DNA from: Lycocorax pyrrhopterus obiensis
Lineage: Eukaryota > Chordata > Aves > Passeriformes > Paradisaeidae
DNA: 64,000 bases
Assembly: GCA_014706295.1 (NCBI GenBank)
Contig: JACSVZ010000007.1
Coordinates: 8,238,808-8,302,807, forward strand
Direction: 5' to 3'
Shown here: positions 11,755 to 22,724 of the stretch, piece after piece
Layout of the letters: each line of letters begins with the position of its first letter
How positions within the stretch are numbered: position 1 is the first letter of the stretch
Made by a program: the position numbers and the translations under genes
The notes under the pieces: generated by a model
The model's database searches: none
Told to the model about the DNA's origin: nothing
The model's input: only the letters and a program-made list of their open reading frames with translations

Positions 11755-12748
11755 TTCCGGAGATGGGAGTGGGATTGTGGAGCCAATGCTGGGCTCTGGA
11801 AGCAAAGAATCATGGAGAGTGATGATTTCTATACAGTTTTTTAAAAATCATTTCCTGCTGAGAGCTGAAGGTGCAGTTGTGAGAGTCTCTGTTCGCGGGG
11901 GTTTCCTGGGAAGTGAGGCTGGCCGGTCACCAGTGTTCCCTGATTTATCCAGGAGCCTTTTCCCAGCCTCGGACACTGTTGAGACTGCTTCCACAGGGGA
12001 AATTCCCTGACAACCCCAGGCACGAGGGGACACGAGGCTGGTGACACAGAGGGCCGGTGGCACGTGGGGGCTGTCAGAAGTGGGGGGAATGTGTGCCTGG
12101 AAGGGGTTGTTGGACACCTGGCAGGGTCCTTGCAAGGCCCGTGGAGGGGGCAGAGGTGAGCGTTGCACACCTGGCCAGAGGTTTGCACACCCGGGGGGTG
12201 TGTAGAGCTGGGGGGTGGGGTCACACAGCTGGCGGGGTCTGTCACACACCAGCAAGAGGGACGCACTCCGGGGGGGTTGTTGCACACCTGGCGGGGTTAT
12301 TGCGCACGTGGTGAGGGTTATAGCACGGCTGGAGCAGGACTTGCACGGCCGGCAGAGCCGGAAGGTTGTTGCAAAGCTGGAAGGTAGGTGGCACACCTGG
12401 CAGGAGTTGTTGCACACCTGGTGGGGGCTGTTGCACGGCTGGAGCGGGACTTGCGCACCGGGCGGGGACATTGCAAAGGCGGGACGTGGGTCACCCACCT
12501 GGCAAGGGCTGTCGCACACCCAGCCAAAGGGTTGCACGCCTGACGGCGGCTGTCGCACTCCGGGCGGGGGCATGGCCAAGCTGGCAGGTGGTTTCGTACC
12601 CGGTAGGGGCCGTTCCACACCGGGAGGAGGCTGTCGCACCCCCGGGACAGAAGAGCCGCGGCCGGGGCGGGCTCGGTGCGGGGGGCGGTGCCGCTCCCTC
12701 CCTGCGTCCCTCCTCCCTCTCTGCTCCTCCCCGCCCCGTGCCGGCGCC
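11755..12748. other. MTCH2-NUDT8 intergenic region with minisatellite
   Basis: Contains the MTCH2 3' UTR and flank. From about 12140 to 12650 there is a degenerate minisatellite built on phrases such as TTGCACACCTGGCGGGG and TTGCACGGCTGGAGC, spaced about 30-35 bases apart. It runs into the CpG-rich NUDT8 promoter (12650-12748). No additional coding exon was seen. Confidence 0.75.
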
Positions 12749-14181
12749 ATGGCGGGCCCGGGCGGTGCCGCGGACGCCGGGGATGTGCTGAGCGGCGGCA
12801 GCGAGCGGCGGTGCCGGGCGCGGCTGGCGGCGGGGGGCGCGGGGGGCGCGGCGGCGGCGGCCGCGGTGCTGGTGCCGCTGTGCTCGGTGCGCGGCCGCCC
12901 CGCGCTGCTCTTCACGCTCCGCTCCCGCCGCCTCGCTGGCCCCCACAGCGGCGACGTCAGGTACCGGCGGGGGGAGCGGGCACCGGGGCCGGGCCGGCCC
13001 TGACCCCCCCCGATCCCTCCCGCAGCTTCCCCGGTGGGCGGCGGGACCCGGCGGACGGGGACGCGGTGGCCACGGCTCTACGGGAGACGCGGGAGGAGCT
13101 GGGGGTTGCGGTGGCAGGCACCAGCGTCTGGGGACAGCTGCGGACGCTGCCCGACCGGGTACCGGGGAACGACGGGGCTTGGGGGTGCGGGGGGACAAGG
13201 GCGTGCGGGGACAAGGACAAAAGGGCAGGCGGCAGGGACACAAGGATGGGTTCAAGGTGACAGGGAAGGCGGCAGCGTCATGGGTGACGGGTTCGAGGTG
13301 ACAGGGACAAGGGTTCTGGTGTGGTGGGTTTGGGGTGACAGGGGCGCAGGTGACAGGAACAAGGGGTGACAGGAACAAGGCCGCAGGAACACAGAGGGAT
13401 TCAGTTGACAGGGACAAAGCAGTAGGGACACAGGTGACAGAACAAGGGTTCTGGGTGACAGGGACAAGGCAACAGGGCCATGGGTGACGGGTTCAGGGGG
13501 ACAGGGACACAGGTGATAGGTGTTAGAGGTGATGGGGATTCTGGGTGATGGGGACAGGGCAGTAGGGACAAGGGTGCAACAGGGACACAGCTGATGGGTT
13601 ACAGGTGATAGGGACAGGTCAGCAGGGACATGGGTGACAAGAGTTCTGGGGATTCAAGGTGACAGGACACAAGGCAGTGGCACTGGTGAGAGGGTGACAC
13701 ATGGTGGGTGCCTGCACTGGGTGCAGGGGGTATCAAGGCACAGGGGTGGCACTTTGGGGAGGGAGTGTCACCCTGTTCCTTGCTGACACACCTTCCAGCA
13801 GGGAATGACCGTGGCACCCGTTGTGGCCAACCTGGGGCCACTGGAGGCCTTGATGCTGGCCCCCAACCCTGATGAGGTGAGTGACTCCTCCCCAGGCCTG
13901 CTCCCCTTCCCGTGGCAGCCAGTCCCAGTCACTGTGGTCTGTGCCGACAGGTGGAGGAGGTGTTCACCCTGCCCCTGGCGCACCTGCTCCACGAGGAGAA
14001 CCAGGGCTACACCCACTTCCGCACGGCCAGCGGCTACAGATACACCTTGCCCGTGTTCCTCAACGGCCCCCACAAGGTGTGGGGGCTCACGGCCATCGTC
14101 ACTGAACTGACCCTGGAGCTGCTGGTGCCCGGCCGCTACCGCAGGAAGACCCACGTGCCGCCCCGGAAAGCCCCGGCCTGA
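12749..14181 (+). CDS. NUDT8: Nudix hydrolase 8 (NUDT8)
   Basis: Predicted mitochondrial Nudix hydrolase; the mammalian enzyme has been linked to CoA and nucleotide diphosphate hydrolysis. Exons 12749-12960, 13026-13158, 13799-13876 and 13951-14181 give 217 residues. The Nudix box is visible in exon 2 as FPGG followed by ALRETREELGV, containing the REXXEELG catalytic core. Exon 4 carries the family block FTLPLAHLLHEENQGYTHF and VFLNGPHKVWGLTAIVTE. The N-terminus is alanine/glycine-rich and could serve as a targeting sequence. It is shorter at the C-terminus than human NUDT8. It is convergent with NDUFV1, the same pairing as in mammals. AGTAAA at 14289-14294 may be a weak poly(A) signal. Confidence 0.93.
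13190..13700. repeat. Degenerate GACAGGGACAAGG minisatellite in NUDT8 intron 2
   Basis: About 500 bases of imperfect repeats of GGGTGACAGGGACAAGG and CAGTAGGGACACAGGTGATAGG type, filling most of the intron between exons 2 and 3. Confidence 0.85.
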
Positions 14182-14757
14182 GCGGGGAGGGGGCAGGGGG
14201 CGGCTGTGGGGTCCCCATGCCTCGGTTCTCCACCCGTGCACGGGGAAAACGGCTCCGAGCCCAGCGGTGATGTCACACACTGTGATTCAGTAAAAGCCAT
14301 GTTTGGAACTGCCCCGCGCTCTGAGTTGTGGAGCATGGCCAGGACAGTTGTCCCCTGGCACAGGCACAGGAGGAGGAGTCCTGGTGCCACTGCGGCGGGG
14401 ACAGGGAGTGTGGGGTCCCCCCAGAGGGAACTGTGTCTGTTAATACCCCACAGCCATCGCCTCTGCCCCACCCCCAGTCCCACAGAGGAGCTGTGGAGCC
14501 TCATGGAAATCCAGGATCTCCCCTCTGAGGTATCCAGGCCCCAGCTGTGTGACCCCATGATCCCTGGGGATCTCCTGCTCCAGGGCAGACAGGACCCAGA
14601 GACCCTCTGCACTGTCAGTCCCTTCCCACCATTTTATGTCCACAGCAGAGCCGAGGAGCACAGCAGCGTTTATTGAGGACTCTCTGGAGAGCCCTCTGAG
14701 TGCTGCCAGCACCCCAGAAACCCCTTACAAGCAGAAGGGAGGTGTGGTGGTGAATCC
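14182..14757. other. NUDT8/NDUFV1 convergent spacer
   Basis: Holds both 3' UTRs. The NDUFV1 poly(A) signal is TTTATT on the plus strand at 14669-14674 (AATAAA on minus). No coding exon was recognised. Confidence 0.7.
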
Positions 14758-17082
<2,325 letters not shown>

Positions 17083-18138
17083 GGCAGGGGGCACCGGCAC
17101 CGGGACCGACCACCGTCACCTTCAGGCGCCCCCGCGGTGACGTCAGGGGGAGCGCCGGCGGCGCGGCAGTGACGTCACCGAGAGAGGTCGGCCCGGGGCC
17201 TGGGTTTGGGGCGTGGCCCCATGAGGGGGCGGGGACAACACGAGGGGGCGTGTCCGCGAGGCGGGCTTTTGGGCCCAGGGGGCGGAGCCTCGCGGGCGGC
17301 GCGCCGCCACGTGCCCCGCGCCCGGGCCCGGGTCGGGTTTCGGCGCTGAAACCGGAGCCCCCCCGTCCGCCCCCCCGAAGCCCCCCTGGGCGCCTCGCTC
17401 CCCCCCTCTAGCGCCCTGGGGGGTCGCTGCGCTCCACCCGATCTCCTGGGCGACACGGCGGGTCCCGGGGACAGCGGTGGCCTCGTCCCTGCGAGGGGCG
17501 ATTGCAGGTTCGGGAGGATCTGGTTTCGTCCTGCTTGGTCCCGGTCGTGGGGAGAAGGAGCAGGAGCGAGCGGAATGTTCTTCCTCTTCCGCGGGCCGCA
17601 GCGGCGCGGCACTGGCAGCCCCGCGCCCCTCACCTGCTGGGGCACCCCCCGGCACCACGGCCCCGGCCGGAGGGGTGTCCGCCGCTCCCGCCCGGCCCCT
17701 CGGCTCGGGGGTCCCGGCACCACCGGCACTCCGGGGAGGCGGGGGAGGTTAAACCGTAGTGGTGCGTCCCCCATGGAGCGTCAGCGGGCTGCCGAGGAGC
17801 CGGGGCCCCGGCCGCCCCCCGCTTTTGGGCAGGTAACCGGCGGCGGGGACAGGGCCGGGGCACGGTGGGCGCCGGGGATCCTGCGTGCCCTCGCAGGGTG
17901 GCTGCGGGACTGGGGAACAGCTGGGCGGCTCCCCACATCTGGAGCAGGGCAGCCGAGCGGGGAATAATCCGGAGGATTATGCGCGCGGGCGCGGCACCCC
18001 CCCCCCCGCGCCTGCCCTGCATATCCCCAGATATTCCATAAAAACCTCAAATCCCCGGTGGCAGCCCCACGGTCTGCGCCAGCCAGCCCCCCCCCCCGGG
18101 GCCAGGCATGTCCTGCGGCACGGGGGCAGCCCCCAGCC
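17083..18138. promoter_or_regulatory. CpG-rich bidirectional region between NDUFV1 and CABP2
   Basis: About 1 kb, very GC- and CpG-rich, between divergent start codons at 17082 (minus) and 18139 (plus). It includes TGACGTCA-like CRE half sites (GTGACGTCAG at 17137, GTGACGTCACC at 17169). It also holds a possible upstream CABP2 first exon, ATG 17773 to a GTAACC donor after 17832, encoding MERQRAAEEPGPRPPPAFGQ. That exon is not supported by any family match I can recall. Confidence 0.55.
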
Positions 18139-19315
18139 ATGGGCAACTGCACCAAGACCCCTGAGCGACGGCTCCCAAAGGTACGGCCCGGCTGGGATAC
18201 CCCGCGGGGCAGCAGCAGGAAGAGGAAGAGGAGGGGGTCCCTGCTTGGCCCCCCCTTGCCACTGATGCCCGCTCCACTCGCAGGATGGGAAGCCGCGCTC
18301 GGGTGCTGCAGGCTCCGGCACAGGGGACCCCGAGGACGTGCTGGACGCGGCACAGACCCCCCCGCTGCAGGGATACTCGGTGCTGCAGGGGCTGGTGGGG
18401 CCGGCCTGCATCTTCCTGCGGCAGAGCATCGCCATCACCCAACGGGTACGCGACTGTCCCCTCCCCGCGTGCTGCCCGTGCTCCCGGGGGACTTAGGGCA
18501 GGATCCCTGCGGGATCCCCGGGAGTAGGACCCCTCCTTCGTCTCTTCCCGTTTTCTCTTCCCCAGGACCGGGAGCTGCGGCCCGAGGAGATTGAAGGTGA
18601 GGTGCTGGGGAGGGGGTCCCTCCCGGGTGGGTGGCAGTGCTGGGGTGCCAGTGGTGATGCCGCGGTATCCGCAGAGCTGAAGCAGGCATTCCGAGAGTTC
18701 GACAAGGACCACGATGGCTACATCAGCTACAAGGACCTGGGCGAGTGCATGCGGACCATGGGCTACATGCCCACAGAGATGGAGCTCATCGAGCTGTCCC
18801 AGCAGATCAGTACGTGGTGGGGCAGCGGGTCCTGAGCGATCCCTGCCCAATGCCCTGCTGACACACCCCTCCTGCCACAGCTGGGGGCAAGGTGGATTTT
18901 GATGATTTTGTGGAGCTGATGGGCCCCAAGATGCTGGCAGAGACGGCGGATATGATTGGGATCAAGGAGCTGCGTGATGCCTTCCGTGAGGTACGGGGAC
19001 AGGGGGGACAGACGGGTAGGCTGCCAGCGTGCCAAGGGTGGCTGGTGGCAACAGGACCTTGTCTGTAGTTTGACACCAATGGGGACGGGCAGATCAGCAT
19101 GCCCGAGCTGCGGGAGGCCATGCGCAAGCTCCTGGGGCAGCAGCTCAACTACCGGGAGGTGGATGAGATTCTCAAGGATGTGGATCTCAATGGTGATGGC
19201 CTGGTGGACTTCGAAGGTAGGAGCAGGGAAGGGGCCAGGAGCGCCCCCAGGGACATCTGGGATGTTCCGCGTGTGTTTTTCCCCGGCAGAGTTTGTGCGG
19301 ATGATGTCGCGCTGA
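18139..19315 (+). CDS. CABP2: Calcium-binding protein 2 (CABP2)
   Basis: EF-hand neuronal calcium sensor of the calmodulin-like CaBP group, modulating presynaptic Cav1 channels in hair cells and retina. Exons 18139-18180, 18284-18445, 18566-18596, 18675-18809, 18881-18990, 19069-19216 and 19290-19315 give 217 residues (human 220). MGNCTKTP supplies an N-myristoylation glycine. [21 protein letters not shown] is the CABP2/CABP1-type membrane segment. EF1 [14 protein letters not shown]3 [12 protein letters not shown] and EF4 [14 protein letters not shown] have complete loops, while EF2 ([10 protein letters not shown]) is the inactive loop typical of the family. It ends EFVRMMSR. The position beside NDUFV1 supports CABP2 rather than CABP1 or CABP5. 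In mammals GSTP1 also lies nearby; it is not visible here. Confidence 0.92.
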
Positions 19316-19913
19316 GGGTGGTGTGTGCCAACGTGGGACCCAAGCCCCCTGTGCCTTACGAAGAGGAGGGGGCCACAGAGGGACCCCCAGCTCCGGGGCC
19401 GGGGCGGTGCTGGCGCAGCAGTGCCCGTGCCGGGGGTGAGGCCGAGTGCTGGAGCTGCTCCGATGCCAAGGTCTGATCGTGGCAGGAGGCACTGGGGCCA
19501 ATGTCGGGACCCATTTCGGCACAGGCTCGGCCAAGCTTCGACCACTCTCACCATCATCTCTGCTCTCTCCCTGCACCATCCCCCTTCCCACCCTGACCTC
19601 ACCCTAAAAGTCACACCATCGTGGTCCCCTCTCCTTCAGCTGTGCCCCATCCCTGCTGCTCATCTCTCCAGCCTCCATTCCCACTCTGTATGCCACGCTG
19701 AGCCCCTCAGGCTCCCCCCACACCGCGTTTAATGTGGACTGCACAGCATAACCTGCCCCGTCACCGTGGTTTGAGCTCAGACCTACCCCCGACCCGCCTA
19801 GGGTGAGGCATCCCTCCCCTTTTGGGGCCAGCACAGACCCTCATGGATGTTCTGGCAGCCCCCAGCACAGGGGAGACTCCTGGTACCCCGGCCAGGAGAC
19901 CCTCGAGGAGAGA

Positions 19914-19919
19914 AATAAA
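19914..19919 (+). terminator. CABP2: CABP2 polyadenylation signal
   Basis: AATAAA about 600 bases after the CABP2 stop. The 3' UTR between (19316-19913) shows no other coding signal. Confidence 0.7.
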
Positions 19920-20463
19920 ACATTACTGGGTGGAAGGGCCTTAGCCAGCTGCAGGCAGGGCTGCTGCAGGTATCCCCCCCTGCCCTGGCTGCAGTTTTGG
20001 GGCCAATCTTGCCCTTTTGAAATGATAAAACTCTCTCTACAGACTTTTGTTTTGTGTTTTGTGTTGTTTCCAAAGGGTTTATTGGTGATCGTGCCATCCA
20101 CTGGTCTGCCCCAAAACCCCGGACCCCCACTGTGGATCACGGGAGCCCCGCTGGGAGCCGGGACCCCGGGCACCCCCTCACCGGGGCACGGGGCTCCGGG
20201 GAATGCACAGCCGGCGGGTGGGGCCGGTTCCCGGGACCGGCGACGGCAGATGCCCCCCAAAGTCCGGGCCGGGGTTCACTCCTGCAGAGAGTCGGGACGC
20301 CCTGACCGGCGCTGGCTCGGGGCTGTAGGGTGACACGGGGTCCCTTGGCGGCGGGGGGAGCGCGGCGGTGCCGATGGTGCCGCTCCCGGTGCCCCCCCGC
20401 CCCCCCCTTCCCGGTGCCAACTCCCCCACTCCCGGTGCCCCCCCGAGGCGGTGGCGCCGGTCA

Positions 20464-20640
20464 GTCACGTGACCCGCAGGGGGGCCCGCCGAGCGACGGG
20501 GCGTGGTCTACACCGCAGTCACGTGGTCGGGGAGGTGCCGAGGGGGCGGGGCCGACGCCGCGTGTCTCCACGGTGACCGGCCGGCGGGCGCGCGGCGGCG
20601 TGATGACGTCGCGCGCGTGACGCGCTTGCGTCATCACCGC
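20464..20640. promoter_or_regulatory. CDK2AP2: CDK2AP2 CpG promoter with CLEAR/E-box and CRE sites
   Basis: GTCACGTGAC at 20464-20473 is a perfect palindrome of the USF/TFEB (CLEAR) type. A second CACGTG core is at 20520-20525. TGACGTC at 20604-20610 and TGCGTCA at 20627-20633 are CRE/AP-1-like. The surrounding sequence is strongly CpG-rich, as expected for a housekeeping promoter upstream of the ATG at 20878. Confidence 0.6.
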
Positions 20641-20877
20641 GAGCGCCGGCGGAGGCGGGGAGAGACCTGGGTCAGGCCGGGGCCGCGCAGCGCTACCGGG
20701 AACCGGGGCCGCCGCGCTCCGCTCCGGTTCCCGGCTTCCCGCCGGGCCGAGCGGGGCCGAGCTGAGCTGAAGAGAGGCGGGCACCGACGATACAACCGGC
20801 GGGGCGAGCGCGGGGGCCGCACGCCGACCCCCGCCGCGGGGCTCCAGGGATCCGGGAGCGGCGGGCGGCAATCGGGG

Positions 20878-21631
20878 ATGTCCTACAAGCCCATCGCTCC
20901 CGCCCCCGCTACCCCCGGAGCCGCCAGCGCCAGCCCCGCCCCGCCGGGGCCCGGGGCACCGTCCGCCGGTGAGAGAACCCCCCCGGTAACCGCGGGGGAC
21001 GAGGGGCACCGGGAATGGAGAGAGACCGGGGGGACGGAGAGGGGTACCCCGGGAACGGATGGTACCGGATGAGGGAGGTGTCGAGGAAGGGGGAGTACGG
21101 CCGTGACCGTGAGTTTCCCGCAGCCACGAGTGTCCCGTCGCCCTCCGGTTCCGTCCCCGGCGCCGCCGCCCCTTTCCGGCCGCTCTTCAATGACTTCGGG
21201 CCGCCGTCCATGGGCTACGTGCAGGTGAGGCGCGGGGCCCGGGCCGGTGGGGCCGGGCGCGGCGGCGGGGGCGGCCCCCAGCCCCTCCACCCCGCCGTGT
21301 CCCCCTGTTCCCGCAGGCCATGAAGCCCCCCGGGGCGCAGGGCTCGCAGAGCACCTACACCGACCTGCTCTCGGTCATCGAGGAGATGGGGAAGGAGATC
21401 CGGCCCACCTACGCTGGCAGCAAGAGCGCCATGGAGCGGCTGAAGCGGGGTAGGGGCGGGGGGGGGAACCGGGCGGCCGCCGGCGCTGCGCCCCCGAGGC
21501 TCCCCAGCCCCGTGGGGAGCGACTGGAGTGTGATTCGAGGTGTCCCTGTGCTTCTCCCCGCAGGGATCATCCACGCCCGGGCGCTGGTCAGGGAGTGCCT
21601 GGCAGAGACAGAGCGAAACGCCCGCACGTAA
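20878..21631 (+). CDS. CDK2AP2: CDK2-associated protein 2 (CDK2AP2/DOC-1R)
   Basis: Small regulator related to DOC-1 that inhibits CDK2 and associates with NuRD. Exons 20878-20968, 21124-21224, 21317-21449 and 21564-21631 give 130 residues (human 126). It begins [10 protein letters not shown] with a proline/alanine-rich leader, followed by [19 protein letters not shown] and [22 protein letters not shown]. The conserved C-terminal helix is [22 protein letters not shown]. Two AATAAA signals follow at 21751-21756 and 21943-21948. It sits immediately upstream of PITPNM1, as in mammals. Confidence 0.96.
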
Positions 21632-21750
21632 CGGCAGCTGCCACCCGGGACCCCCCGGGACCCCCCGGTGGCGGGGGCGGGGGGGCCGCCGTGCTGCCCG
21701 AGCCCCCCCCTCCCCGCGCTCTCCGCTCTTTATAAATGCGTGTTTTTATA

Positions 21751-21756
21751 AATAAA
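21751..21756 (+). terminator. CDK2AP2: CDK2AP2 polyadenylation signal (proximal)
   Basis: AATAAA 120 bases after the stop. A second AATAAA lies at 21943-21948. Confidence 0.8.
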
Positions 21757-22025
21757 GGACAATGTTGGGACTTGGCCTCGGTATGTCCCCGCGGGGGTGG
21801 GTCCCGATGGCGATGATGGGACGCGGCGTAGAGGTGGGGGAGTCGGGGAAGGGTTTGGAGCCGAGCTAGGTGGATGTCCCGGAGCTGAGAGGTGCAGGAG
21901 TGATCAAACCACTCTTTGATCACTTTAAAAAGTGGCTTTTAAAATAAAACACCGGGTTTTTCCGGGGGCGGCCGTGCCGGTACACGCGGAGCGCCCGTGA
22001 GTGGCGCTCGCTGCCTTCCGCTCTC

Positions 22026-22201
22026 TGACGTCACGAGCCCCCCCCCCTCACCTCCCTACGTCACGGCTGTCGCCGTGGGAACGGGCTGTGATGTCACGAT
22101 CCTAGGGGCCGGTGCGGAGCGGCGCAGGTTCGGTGGGGCCGGGGGGCGGCGGGGACCGGGCGGGTGGGGGAGAGTGGAGGGTGCCGCGTTGCCATGGCAA
22201 C
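22026..22201. promoter_or_regulatory. PITPNM1: PITPNM1 promoter elements: CRE and RFX X-box
   Basis: TGACGTCA at 22026-22033 is a perfect CRE, followed by CRE-like TACGTCAC and TGATGTCAC. GTTGCCATGGCAAC at 22188-22201 is a perfect X-box palindrome identical to the one upstream of MTCH2. Confidence 0.6.
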
Positions 22202-22640
22202 GGAGCGGAGCCGAGTGTGGCCGAGCCGGGCCGAACCCGGAACCGAGGGGGGCCGAGCGGTACCAGACTGAGCCGAACGTGGGGCCGAACCCGGGGCCGA
22301 GGGTGGCCGAGCGATACCGGACTGAACCGAACCCGTAGCCGAGCGGTACCGGACTCAGCCGAACCCGGGGCCGAGCTGTTCCGAGCCGGGCCGAACCTGG
22401 GGTCGAGCGGTGCTGGGCGGTACCGGACTCAGTCGAGCGTGGGGCCGAGCCGGGCCGAACCCGGGGCCGAGAGCAGCCGAGTGGTATCGGACTGTACCGA
22501 ACCCGGAGCCAAGCGGTACCGGACTCAGCCGAACCCGGTGGCGGAGCGGTTCCGAGACGGGCCGAACCCAGACCGAGCGGTACCGGGCTGAGCTGAGCGT
22601 GCCCCGAGCGGTTCCGAAGGGCTGCCGAACCGGCCCGAGC
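22200..22640. repeat. GC-rich minisatellite in the PITPNM1 5' region
   Basis: Imperfect units built from CCGAACCCGGGGCCGAG and CGGTACCGGACTCAG, repeated about ten times between the promoter motifs and the PITPNM1 ATG. It probably lies in 5' UTR or promoter sequence. Long open frames on both strands here are by-products of the repeat. Confidence 0.9.
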
Positions 22641-22724
22641 TGTCCCGAAGCCGGTCCGGTCTGGTGTAACAAAAGCCCCCTCAGGCGCTGCCCCTGCTGT
22701 GTCCCGCTGTGCCCCGCCGCCGCC

